Positions 11,383 through 22,700 of a stretch of 64,000 bases of DNA are shown piece by piece. Positions within the stretch are counted from its first letter, which is position 1. Each line of letters opens with the position of its first letter. Source of the stretch: Desmodesmus armatus (lineage: Eukaryota > Chlorophyta > Chlorophyceae > Sphaeropleales > Scenedesmaceae); the NCBI GenBank assembly GCA_007449985.2, contig VIIQ02000108.1:124001-188000 (forward strand). The letters are read 5' to 3'. Both the position numbers and the translations under genes were made by a program. A model generated the notes under the pieces. That model was not told where the DNA came from, ran no database searches, and saw only the letters and a list, made by a program, of their open reading frames with translations.

Positions 11383-11760
11383 CCACCATACGATACATGT
11401 TAGCTCAGCCCCCACGGGGGCCCCAGCCACAGCTACGGGCGTGCCTTTGCATGGCAGCAGCTTATCACCCTCATGCAACTGTTTTTGCACATGCGTGCTT
11501 GCCTATCGGCATGTTTGCTTGAATGACAGCACACGGGTACAGCAAGGTGGGGCGGGTGGGAGGCGGGTGGGTGAGCACGGGCCCTGGATTACGCTGTTCG
11601 CTGGGTGCACGTGTATCGCACCATACAATACATGTTAGCTCACCCCCCAAGGGGGCCCCAGCCACAGCTACGGGCGTGCCTTTGCATGGCAGCACCATGA
11701 CAGCAGCATGACACCATATGATGCACCATGCACGCCTACTTGCCTGCATGCCTGCTTTGT
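11383..11760. repeat. 235-bp local tandem repeat hosting the copia insertion
   Basis: The stretch at 11386 (ccatac.atacatgttagct) and the one at 11621 are near-identical and 235 bp apart. Similarity is strong for about 80 bp and fades towards 11760. The copy spanning 11548-11700 is uninterrupted across the point where the neighbouring copy carries the copia element. No coding potential is evident. Confidence 0.8.
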
Positions 11761-12788
11761 GTCGTACCTTGTGCTTGCTGCCTTGCGTCACGGCGTGGAA
11801 CTCACTCTCCTGTCTGGTGTGCTGTCGTGCTGCCCGCTGCTTTGCTGTTGCTGCAGGTGTGTGGACCCTTTCCTGCCCCATACGGTCACAAGATGCATCT
11901 TGTGGCATGGCTGCAATGCCTAGCAGCCTGTGCACTTATATTGGGCAGCAGTGGCAGTGCCAGTGGTGGCACTGCCATGATGGAGCACCTGCATGTTGCA
12001 CGTGTGACTGCACGTGCTTGCACTTGCACATGTACTGCTTGCCTTTTTGACGACCCCTGTGTGCAGCCTGTAGGTGCATGGCAGCTGCTGTTGGTTGTGT
12101 TGCTACTTGTCAGCAGGACCTAGGCTTTCTGTTCCACAGTCTGCATCTACACCCGGGCAGACGTTTGGTGCATGTCCCACACATGCTGTGTGGCTGGCTG
12201 ATGTAACACTGCAATGCTCATTGGTGTGATGGTGAGGCGGCTGTATTAATAGATTGCAGGCGTCTGTCCAGAGGGGGTCTGGCAGCCCTCGAGGGTGGGA
12301 CAGCAGCAGAAGCAGCAGTGCCTAGTGCTGCATGCGCACCAAACCAGCAGCACCACACTGTCACAGTGTGACAGCAAACACCCTTACGTGGTGCGATCCC
12401 CCTTATGGCTTGACATGAGGAAGCCCTGCTCTGATGTTTAGTTCTGACAGACGAAATTAGGGTGACATCAACAAGAAGGTGCCACAAATACACCTTGGAA
12501 GTGCAACAGACATGCATGCATGGGCCAGGTTTTAAGGTTAGTAACCAGACATTACAGGCTGTGTGAACCCCAGTTCATTCAGCAGTCACAGTTCCATCTA
12601 GACCGCTCTCCACCCGTGTAGCGTCAGCTTGGACGATTGCCATGTATCCTGTCACTGATCAGGCTTGCAATCCAGATCAAGTTCAAATGTGTGTCAAACC
12701 CTTTCTTGAAGTCGCGTCAAAGCCACTGTTGTGAATGTTGTTTTAGTATCCATATTGCTACAGCTGCATCCAACACAGCACCAGGAAC
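11761..12788. repeat. Region upstream of the first F-box gene, with a relic of an earlier duplicate's 3' end
   Basis: From about 12066 to 12380 the sequence matches 15655-16020, the region just 3' of the first F-box gene. The match includes the TGTAA signal (12202-12206, equivalent to 15789-15793), the cacatgctgtgtg stretch and a CAG-rich part. This looks like the 3' flank of a third, otherwise lost F-box/LRR copy. Matching promoter-proximal sequence continues to the start codon. Nothing coding is recognised at 11761-12066. Confidence 0.7.
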
Positions 12789-15653
12789 ATGGAGGTCATT
12801 TGCTGTGAGGTTTGCGGCAGCTGTTCTGCCAGCGCAGTCATGATTCCCTGTGGAGCATGCCCACCAGGGTGAGCGACACCTAAACACTGCCTACTTCAGC
12901 TTTTCGTACAGCAGTGCTGAAGGGACCACCAAGCAAAGATCACACTGGTTCAGACTTTCAGACTCAGGGTTCACAGTTGGGTCCCATTCTTCGCCGCCCT
13001 TTGCAGGCGCCGAAGGGCAGGTTGCCACACCTTCTGCTTTCCAGGGCCCCACAGCATCAGCAGCATCCCAAGCGCCTTCACCTGCCTGAATTGCATGGAC
13101 TTAGGTCGTCCCAACAGGGTGCCTGCAACAGCGGCAGCAGCAGCAAGCAGCCCGCAATCTGCAGGGTGTGCCGAGGCTGCTGCTGCAGGGGCGTCAGTAG
13201 GGGCTGAGGCTGCTGCTGCAGGGGCGTCAGTAGGGGCTGAGGCTGCTGCTGCAGGCGCGTCAGGAGGGCTGGCCATGTCACCACCAGGCCGGGTAGATCA
13301 TGCAGGTGCTGCAGCTGCCTTTGGTTTTGCCAGCTCAGATGGCACAGCAGGCCAAGGCCCTCAGCCAGGCACATTGGTGTGGCCATGCTTGCAGGCATGC
13401 GTTCATCCGCTTCAACACTTGAGCACAGCCTGTTGACATTTTAGCAAAACACTGGTCCTGCTTCACACAGATAAGGAGTGCTCCCTGTTACGTAAGCTGT
13501 GCCTAGCTGCGTGCTGACTGCTGCCCTGCATTTGCTTGCTGTCCTGCTTCCCCTGCTTCCTGCAGGCCCAGCACACCCAACCACAGTGGACTGGTCCCAG
13601 CTGCCCATCGAGCTGCTGTTAGCTGTGCTGCAGCATGTGGACCTGCAGGACAGGCTGTGCCGCTGCGCCCTGGTCAGCACAGCATGGGCGGCAGCGGCCA
13701 GGGCAACAACCACCAGCGTCAGCATCTCACGGAAGTCAACAGCAGACCTACAGCAGGCCTGGGCAGCATGTGTGCCTGGCTACGCCTTCCAGCTGACTCA
13801 CCTGGTGCTCACGTGCCAGAGTGATTCGCGGACCGCGGCCTGGCGGGAGCCGTGCTTCCTGCACCTCCCATGCGCGCACCTCAGGAGCCTCGAGGTGCGC
13901 AGCTGTGGGCAAAGGATTGCAACAGTGCAGCTGCTGGGTGCTCCCGCCGCGGAGTGCTCGAGTTGGAGTGCGCCCCTGCAGTCAGGGGACAGCAGCCCAG
14001 CGCGTAGCATGCCAGGTCTGTTAGATGCATCTACTGGCCTCACAAGGCTGAGCTTGCAGTCTGTCATACTGTACGGCAACGCAGAGCAGCAGCTGGCAGC
14101 GGCATTTACAGTGCTGGCAGACCTGCAGGACTTGTCCCTCAGTCTCGTGCCTTGGTACGTACCAGGGCAGATGTCTTGGCTGCCGACATCGCTGTTGTCA
14201 GACAGCTTCATGCAGCAGCTGGGAGGGCTCACGAAGCTGACGCAGCTGCAGCTGGCCACATCGGGGCCGCAGCTGTGCTCTGCTGAGGGCATGCAGCACA
14301 TCAGTTGCTCACACGGCTGTGCAGCCTGTCCCTCCGGAAGGCGCACTACAGCATGCATTCTCACAGCGCGCCGGTGCTGTTGCCGTGGGCAGCAACAGTG
14401 CTGCTGTGCCTCACAGCACTGACAAGCATCGAGCTGTCTTGTGAAGTGCTGTCTCCACGGTGGGACATGCTGCCATCCTTGGGGTCCCTGTCGGGTTTGC
14501 AGCAGCTGTCGCTGAAGCACTGCGACTGCGACTGGGACCCAGGGGCGGTGTTATTTGGTGTGACTGGGCTGCAGCGGCTGCAGGCTACTGTGCCTGCTGA
14601 TGCCAGCTCTCTGCTGGCTGCTGTGCAGCGGCAGAAGCGGCTTGCACACCTGCAGCTGAGTGTGCCGCGCCTCCAGGACGCAGCAGCATATTCTGTATGT
14701 ACAGCAAGCCCAGAGTTGCAGTCGCTGGTGCTGAAGAGTATCTGGCTGGTAGATGGCGCTTGGGGGTGCATGTTTCCCAAAGGACACGTCTTACAGCACC
14801 TAACGTCTCTGCAGGCGTCCAGTGGACAAAAGGAGCAGCTGTCAACAGCAGACCTGCAGCTGCTGGTGCAGGCATGCCCTGCCCTGCAGCAGCTGCGGCT
14901 GAATCTTTCGCCTGATGACTGGCATGAGGATGTGCAACTGGGGCAAGTGCTTGCTGAGCTAACACAGCTCACCCAGCTGTGTGTGCCAGGGGTGACTGAC
15001 ACTCACTTGCAGCAGCTGCTGCAGCTGACAGGGTTGCATAACCTCCAGCTGGGTGCAGCAGACAGCATAACCTTTGAGGGGGTGGCTGTGCTCACAGCCA
15101 TGCAGCAGTTGACGCACCTGCACTTTAGCTTGCGCCGCAAGTTACACAATTGGTATCGAGAGGAGTTTGACTTTCAGTGTGACAGCAAGGTGAGCCAATG
15201 GTCAGCAGCTTGACTTTCAGTAGAACAGGTGGGAGCGTTACCGCCGCTCAACTGTGTCAGCCAGGATGCACACAATGCTGCGTGATTTGGAAGATTGCCA
15301 GGGATGCTTTGCCTGACACAACAATGCAGGATTAGCTCCACAGGCTTGAAGTGTATCGGGGTTTGCTGTATCTGCATGAGCCTGTCTTCTCTGCTGGTAA
15401 TGCTGACTGATGCGGCCACTGTTGTCTGTGTGCTGTCTTGCAGAAGCCCCTTCCTGTATGGCTGCAGCTCCGACAACGATGGGATGCCAAAGCTGCTGTG
15501 TTGCAGCGGGCTGAAGCATGGCGTCTTTGCATGCTAGATCAAATGGGGATACCCCTTGAGGGTTTCCGGAAGCTCACCATGGCAGGTCCATGCGGTCTTG
15601 CGCTAGCAGGGCAGCTCAGAAGCAAGGCAGGCGTGGTGCAAGTTGATAGGTAA
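12789..15653 (+). pseudogene. F-box/LRR protein, first tandem copy, with a lost splice donor and a 1-base frameshift
   Basis: By comparison with the copy at 16455 the exons are 12789-12868, 13007-13350, 13566-15189 and 15444-15653. Exon 1 starts MEVICCEVCGSC and exon 2 holds CxxC-type motifs and a 3-fold Ala-rich repeat. Exon 3 holds the F-box (LPIELLLAVLQHVDLQDRLC) and many leucine-rich repeats. Two lesions are visible. The exon 2 donor is CAG/GCCAAG where the paralog has CAG/GTAAGG. A single base is missing at about 14308 (TTGCTCAC against TTGCCTCAC), which shifts the LRR frame; the frame is then open again to the end. A GC-AG intron plus a sequencing error could rescue it, so pseudogene status is probable, not certain. 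Confidence 0.68.
13173..13265 (+). repeat. 33-bp minisatellite, three copies, in exon 2 of the first F-box copy
   Basis: Three near-identical 33-bp units code an 11-residue Ala-rich unit (EAAAAGASVGA). The paralog at 16830 has a single unit, so the expansion followed the gene duplication and kept the frame. Confidence 0.85.
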
Positions 15654-15788
15654 CAGTAGCGCATGTGGCAGCTGTTGTTGGTTGTGCTGCTGCTTGTCAG
15701 GATGGGGTAGGCTTTGTGTTCCACAGTCTGCATCCAGACTCGGGCAGACGTGTGGTGCATGTCCCACACATGCTGTGTGACTGGCTGA

Positions 15789-15793
15789 TGTAA
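15789..15793 (+). terminator. TGTAA signal of the first F-box copy
   Basis: TGTAA lies about 135 bp after the stop codon at 15653, in a segment conserved upstream at 12202-12206. Confidence 0.5.
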
Positions 15794-16454
15794 CACTGCA
15801 ATGCACACTGGTGTATAGTGAGGCGGATGTATAAATGGATTGCAGGCGTCTGTCAGAGGTGGTCTAGCAGCTCTCTAGGGAGGGACAGCAGCAGCAGCAG
15901 CAGCAGCAGTGCCTAGAGCGAAATGTGTACCAAACCAGCAGCAGCACACCTTCACAGTCTTGCTACCTCCCCGGTTCCGGGCACTGTCTCACCTTCACAG
16001 TGTGCACACTGTGCCACGTGGCAGCAGACATTCCAAGGTTGTGTTTGCCCCCTTGAGGAGAAGCCCTGTTCGAATATATACAGCTGCAACGAAAGCATGG
16101 TCACATCAGCATCGATTTGCCAGAGACACACCGGAAGAAGTGCAACAGCCATGCATGGGCCAGGTTAGTAACCTGACGTTACACACTGTTTGAACCCCAG
16201 TTCATCCAACAGTTCATCCCCATTTCATCCAACGCCCGGTCGCAACTCCAATCAGATTGCTCTCCGAACATATGATTTGACCAGTGGTAGCGTCAGCACG
16301 GACGATTGCCACCTATTCTGTCACTGATCAGGTTTCCAGATCAAGTTCAAGTACGAGTCAAGCCCCTGCCTGAAGTCCCGTCAAAGCCACAAACTGTGGT
16401 GAATGCTATACGGTAGTCATCCTGCCACAGCTGCAGCCAACACAACACCAGGAT

Positions 16455-19140
16455 ATGGAGGTCATTTGCTGTGAGGTTTGCGGCAGCTGTTCTGCCACCG
16501 CAGTCATGATTCCCTGTGGAGCATGCCCACCAGGGTGAGCGACACCTATACACTGACTACTCAAACTTCGCTTACAGCAGTGCAGAACGGCCCACCAAGC
16601 AACGATCGCACTGGTTCACACTGGGTTCAAAGGTGGTTCGCATTCACTGCTGCACGTTGCAGGCGCCGAAGAGCAGGTTGCCACACCTTCTGCTTTCCAG
16701 GGCCCCACAGCATCAGCAGCGTCCCAAGCGCCTTCACCTGCCTGAATTGCATGGACTTGGGTCGCCCCAACAGGGTGCCTGCTGCAGCAGCAGCAAGCGG
16801 CCCGCAAGCAGCAGGGTGTGCTGAGGCTGCTGCTGCAGGGACGTCAGCAGGGCTGGCCATGTCAGCGCCAGGCCAGGTGGACCACGCAGCTGCTGCAGCT
16901 GCTGTCGAGCTTGCCAGCACAGATGTCACAGCAGGTAAGGCCTTCCGCCAGGTACACCAGCGTGCTTGGTTGCGCTTGCAGTCATGCATTCATCCGCATC
17001 AACACTTGAGCACAGCCTGTCAACATCTTGCTCCACACAGTTTGAAGAGTGCTCCCTATTACGTAGGCTGGCCTTGCTGCATGCTGACTGCTGCCCTGCA
17101 TTGCTTGCTTTTCTGCTTCCCCTACTTCCTGCAGGCCCATCAACGTTTGACTGGTCCCAGCTACCCATCGAGCTGCTGCCAGCTGTGCTGCAGCATGTGG
17201 ACCTGCAGGACAGACTTTGCCGCTACGCCCTGGTCAGCACAGCATGGGCAGCAGCGGCCAGGGCAGCAACCACCAGCATCAGCATCTCCCGGCAGTCAGC
17301 AGCAGACTTACAGGATGCCTGGCAAGCATGTGCAGCCGCCGTTGGCTCCCAGTTGACTCACCTTGACCTCTCATGCCAGGAGAACGATGGGCACTCGCAC
17401 AGTCAGGAGCCCAGTATCCTGCACCTCCCATGCATGCACCTCAGGAGCCTAAAGGTGCAAGACCTCACCGTGCCCTTGTTGGGTGCTCCTGCCAGGCCTT
17501 GGTGCGCAAGTCGCAGTTACCCCCTCTACTTGCGCCTGGAGCGTGGGGAGTGCCTGCCAGCCCCTGGCACGCCAGGCCTGCTAGATCTAGCCACAGGCCT
17601 TACAAGGCTTAGCCTGCAGGCAGTTACGCTTTGGGGGTATACAGGGCAGCAGCTGGCAGCACTGACAGCACTCACTGACCTGCAGGACCTGTCCCTCAGT
17701 CTTCGGGAAAATACGCACGCAGCATACCCCGCATGGCTGCTGCCCGACAGCTTTATGCAGCAGCTGGGCGGTCTCACAAAGCTGACGCAGCTGCAGCTGG
17801 CTGACGCCTGGCTGCCGCTGTGGTCGGCTGCAGGCATGCAGCACATCTCTTGCCTCACTCGGCTGTGCAGCCTGTCCCTCTTCAGCAAAAGTGGGACGCC
17901 TCGGGTACTGTCATGGGCAGCAACAGTGTTGCAGTGCCTTACAGCATTGACCAGCCTGGAGCTGCGTGAGCGTGCATCTGGGGGCAAGCTCCCACGCTTG
18001 GGCTTTGTGTCAGGTTTGCAGCAGTTAGCGCTGCAGGTTTGCCCCAGCGCAAGGAACCCAGCCACTGTGTTGGCTGGCGTGTCTGGGCTGCGTAGCCTCA
18101 AGGTACCTGTGCCCGTTGATGCCAGCACACTGCTGCCTGTGCTGCAGCGGCAGACGCTGCTTGAACACCTGCAGCTCGAGGAGGCAGGGCCCCTCCACGA
18201 AGCAGCCGTGGAAGCACATTCAGCAGTCACTGCCAGCGTGCACCTGCAGTCCCTATCTATGAAGAATGCAAGGCTCCAGCCTGGCGTGTGGGGGTACATG
18301 TTCCCAGCAGGGCGCCTCCTGCAGCACCTGACCTCTCTGGAGGTCTGCAGTTCGCAGGACACACAGCTATCAGCAGGGGACCTGCAGCTGCTGGTGCAGG
18401 CGTGCCCTGTTCTGCAGCAGCTGCGGTTGAGTTTCTCATGCAGCAATTGGCCTGAAGATCTGCAGCTTGGGCAGGTGCTTGCAGAACTTACGCACCTCAC
18501 CCAGCTGTGTATGCCGGGAGTGGGCGATACTCATCTGCAGCAGCTGCTGCAGCTGACACGGTTGCAGGACCTGGAGCTAATGCCGGCAAGCAGCATGACC
18601 TTTGAAGGGGTGTTAGTGCTCACAGTCATGCGACAGCTGACCCACTTGCAGTTTGGCCTGCCCAGCACTGTTCCCTTAGTGCACCGACGGTGTCTTCGGC
18701 GCGTGAACTTTCAGTGTGATAGCAAGGTGAGCTGGTGGTCAGAGCGCTAGAGCTTTGTTTAGTAGATAGAGTTGCTGTGCGTGGCAGGAGAAAACTTTGC
18801 TGTGGCTCAGCTGTCAGAACAACATGGCCCCCTGTAACTGTCACAATTTCGTCAGGGATGGTGTGCCTGTCGTTGCTGCTTCTGTCGGAACAGGCTTGCA
18901 AAAGAAGCCACTGTTGCTGCTGTGTGTGCTGGCTTGCAGGAGTCCCTGCCGGTGTGCCTGCAGCTGCGGCAGCGTTGGGATGCCGCAGACGCTGCTTGGC
19001 ATCGGTCAGAAGCAGGGTTCAGCGTGCTAGACGAGATGGGCATACCCCATGAGGGCTACCCAGCAGGGCACCACGGAAGGTCTTTACGCCCCAGAACCAA
19101 CAGGGCAGCTAAGGGGCAAGGCAGGGGCAGTGCAAGCTGA
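16455..19140 (+). CDS. F-box and leucine-rich-repeat protein with an N-terminal Cys-rich module, intact copy
   Basis: F-box/LRR proteins are usually substrate receptors of SCF ubiquitin ligases; the LRR binds the target. Four exons join in phase: 16455-16534, 16663-16934, 17135-18726 and 18940-19140, giving 714 residues. Exons 1-2 form a Cys-rich module (CCEVCGSC, CGAC, then CHTFC and CLNCMDLG), possibly zinc-binding, followed by an Ala-rich linker. The F-box (LPIELLPAVLQHVDLQDRLC ... LVSTAW) is at about residues 126-165. The rest is a series of irregular LRRs of the type LTxLQDLSLSL. The last exon codes a basic tail. No frame lesion is seen. Its target is unknown. It is a tandem paralog of the damaged gene at 12789. 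Confidence 0.85.
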
Positions 19141-19346
19141 TGTGTGACAGTGCTGTCGATGTGCAGGCTGGGTGGGCAGCTAGGTTGTCATTTTGGGGAT
19201 GGATGCGGCAGGTGTGTTGCGTGCAGACATGGGGCACGCTACAGCTTGCTGGGACCCTTGTTCAAAGTGCCATGCAAGCCGCTTGCATGCCCTACGGCAT
19301 GTGTGGCTAACCCATGGGTTGTTGATCCCAGCGTGTGGGCAAGCAT

Positions 19347-19351
19347 TGTAA
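19347..19351 (+). terminator. TGTAA signal of the intact F-box/LRR gene
   Basis: TGTAA lies about 207 bp after the stop at 19140; the convergent IFT56 signal is 200 bp further on. Confidence 0.45.
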
Positions 19352-19546
19352 CTTATGCAAGGACACTGTGCATAACTGGTGACTCAATATCGAGGAGCAG
19401 CCTGATACAGTGAACCTTGTCGGGGGTTGCCAGTTTGTTCAGGGGCGACAGGGTACAGGGGTGACCTAGAATCGGGACAAGGGCAGGGGTCGCTCAAATG
19501 GCAGTGCTTGGGCAATGCCGTCAAGGGGTGTCAAAAAGAAATGGTC

Positions 19547-19551
19547 TTACA
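19547..19551 (-). terminator. TGTAA signal (minus strand) of IFT56
   Basis: TTACA on the plus strand is TGTAA on the minus strand, about 165 bp downstream of the IFT56 stop. Confidence 0.5.
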
Positions 19552-19714
19552 GCGTCATCACCTTGAGGCAAAGCGGTAAAGTGCAACCACAACATAGCAA
19601 CCAGCGCGTTTTGTAAAGCAAACTGGAGGAGCTGCAGTGCTGCCCACACAAGACAGCCGCCAGCACCGCACTGTGGATGCCCACGTGACAGCCTGCAAGC
19701 GGCACGTGCACAAG

Positions 19715-22700
19715 CTACAACAAGCCATTCACCGTACCCCATTGCCGCATCACCCTACAGATCTGCTCAACCTGCAGTGCTATCGAGCTGCCAGAACCCC
19801 CTCCTGCGCCCCCATGCAGAGCAGCACTGCCCCGCAGCATCTCCAGCACCTCACCCAGCACCTCCGGCTGCAGGCAAGGGCAGCACAACACAACGCATGT
19901 CACAGCTGTCACGGCCGCCAAGTCGCATGCACAAGATGACGAGCAGGCAGGCATACACATGCAACTGCTTCACTGACATGGAAGTGCGGGATGCATTGAA
20001 GCTCGTGTGGCTACAATGTAGCTATACACGACGCATCACACAGTCACACATGACAGGCCAAGCACCCTGCACGGCTGGTGTGCACCCACCTCTTCTTTGC
20101 CAGCTACCACCAACTGGAAGGCTCCCACTGCTGCTCCTCTCTTAGCCTCATACATCTGCTGTGTGGGGTCCAAGCGCTCCAGCACATCAAAGGCCTGCAA
20201 TAAGGGATTCAGCCAAGTCACTCGAATGGCTTGCTACAACACAGACATGCAAGGATGAGAAGAAGCCTCAGCCTAGGCTGCTGCAGTGTGGATGCGCACA
20301 AGGATTGCAAGCATTGTTCTCCTGCACCAAAAGCTGACAATTATCCAGAATATGTAGCAAGTCTGGCACAGCCCGTACATGCTGAGTGCCAGTTTACAGA
20401 GACCGCTGCCTGCTGCACACCTTTGCTGCATAGTAGAATGCGCCCATCCTGTAGCAGTCGTCTGCATATTGGTGCAGGAGGGCATAGCCAGCCTCCCCTG
20501 TCGCTGCTGCTTGCCCCGCTGCCTGCGCTGCTGCATGCAGCTCCCATGCTTGCCGCGGCCGCCCTGACAGCACCAAGCAGCGTGTGCGCCATTTGAGGTA
20601 GATGGGGTCAGACCTGCGCGGCGCCAACAAACAAGAACCACAACGTGGTTGTATCCATGTGCAAGGCAGACTCCCTTCCAGGGGCTGAGTGCAGACTGCA
20701 TGCTAGCTGGCTGCATGCTGCCGTGTTGCTGAGCTCGCGCCAGAGTCCCACTGGGAGCACAGCAGATTCTTGATGCAGCATCTCTTGAGGGGCTGAGCTC
20801 AGTACAACTGGCTAACAATCCTGCAGATATCAGTGCAGAGTGCACCAGAGCAGGGCTTTCCCACCAGGGGGCGAACCGCATGGTATGTTGACCAGTTGCG
20901 CACCAACCTGTAGGCCTCCCGCTGCACAGCTGCCAGCGCATCTTCTGCCTCCTTGTACTTGCCAGTGGCTGCCAGTGCTAGACCGTAGTTCCAGTTGAAG
21001 TCGTCATCTGCTGAGAAGTAGCTGCGGATGGACTGCACAGCGGCAGGCACAGAGGCAACGCACGCGCACGGCAGCTTTGAGTGAGTGTCTCCCTTGAAGT
21101 TGAGGCATGCTTGCTGGGTATGTCTGGCACAGTACATGTACTACAGTGAGGCTGGCAAACGCTTGCTTCTGGTAGCCCGCCAATCCTGTACTGCTGCAAA
21201 CTTCAATGCCAGATGTGTGTCTTTCACAGCGATTGCGCGTGAATGCTGCAGGCACCACACTCATTGTGGCTGTGATAGCCTAGTATGCCTGAGCTGCATG
21301 GCATGTGTTACTTGGGTCCAAAAGACTCGCAAAAATGCAGCAGTCACCACATGCAGCATTGCGTTGCCTACATGCCGTACAGCCCACTCAGCTCACGTTC
21401 AGGAACACCAGCACGTCTTCATACTGCTTGAGCAGGAAGAAGCAGCTGGCCATGGCCTGGCGGCCTGGGATGGTGTCGCACTCTGACGGACTTGAGCCAA
21501 CAACCTGGAAGTACTGCTGCGCCGCCTTCAGCTGCTCTGCAGAGCCTGAGGCCTGACCCAAGCACAGCTGGACCACAGCCTGCACGCAGCACGTTCACAT
21601 GCAGTCCTGTAAGCATGCAACTGGCACAAAAAGTCAGATAGCTGTGGGAGCCACTGTGCATCATCAAAAAGGGCGGCATGCCCACCATTGACCACTACGC
21701 AGTCTAATTGTGCCGCTGCCATAGCGGCACCAGTCGTGCACATCTCCTGGGCCAGTACGTACAGTAAGCATAGCTGGTCCTGGTGCAAATCCCACAACTA
21801 GGCATGCAGCTGCCAAAAGCACAATGCCACGCCTGCACTGAGCTGACTTGAGCTCCTTTTGTACAGTGTGAGGCAAGGTATGCCATGCCGGCACAGCTCA
21901 CCTTGAGTATGTACTCAGGAGGAGTGTTTGGGTTGATGTCCTGCACTAGGGCCTCAGCCTCAGCCACCCTGCCAGCTCGCAAGTGGTGGATCACCAGGTT
22001 GAGCCGGGCTTCACTTGGGATGTCACCCAGAGCAGGCAGCACCTGCACAGTGTGGGTGCACGCAGATGCCAGGTCAGGTGCACCGCATGCGGAGCTTCCT
22101 TCTCAACAGGGTACTGTGCATAACGTCTGCATATCAAGTTTGAGGAAGCAACAGGTTGCAGCCAGGAACGCAAGTTGTGATTGCTGTCCTGCAAGGTGGC
22201 AAAACAACGGCTACTGTGCATGGCTCAGCCAAACAGCCTGCTTAGCCACCATCCCTGAGGACGGCGGCTGAGGTGGTGCCACTGGCATCGGCAATTCAGC
22301 AGAGATGTGACCTCACCTGTTGCGCCCCCTCGCCGCCCTTGAAGACCACTAGGTTGTGCCGTATGAGGTCATGCTCCGTGTGCTTGCCGCTGGTTGCCTC
22401 TGCTAGGCCCTTGAGGTCTGCTTCTGCTGCCTTGCCGTCCTGCAGCCTGCGAGTGCAACATGCATCAGGGCTTGCAGCCTCCTGCACCACAGTGTTGTCC
22501 ACGCTACCGTTCCATGAACGAGTGCTTTATGGGCAGGTGCTTGTACCATGAGCGTCCTGGCAACGGGGCACTCAGAACCACTGGGCCATCCTGATATTAT
22601 GCCTTGCACCTGCTGTGTGAAAGCTCCAGTACGACTGCTTGGCGAGTCGCTGCATTGTGAGCAGCAGCTGCCTGACACTGCCATTTCCTGCTGCACCATA

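Larger units (their letters stand above)
12066..19140 (+). repeat. Tandem segmental duplication: two roughly 3.6-kb units, each with an F-box/LRR gene
   Basis: Unit 1 is about 12066-15655 and unit 2 about 15656-19140. Flanks, promoter regions, exon order, introns and 3' ends align throughout. Coding parts are clearly paralogous but diverged, so the duplication is not very recent. Confidence 0.85.

Noticed and set aside
11728..12123. Plus-strand frame after the 235-bp repeat
   Set aside because: A CTGCAG acceptor-like site precedes it, but the read-out is Cys/Ala/Leu-rich and has no match to either F-box copy.
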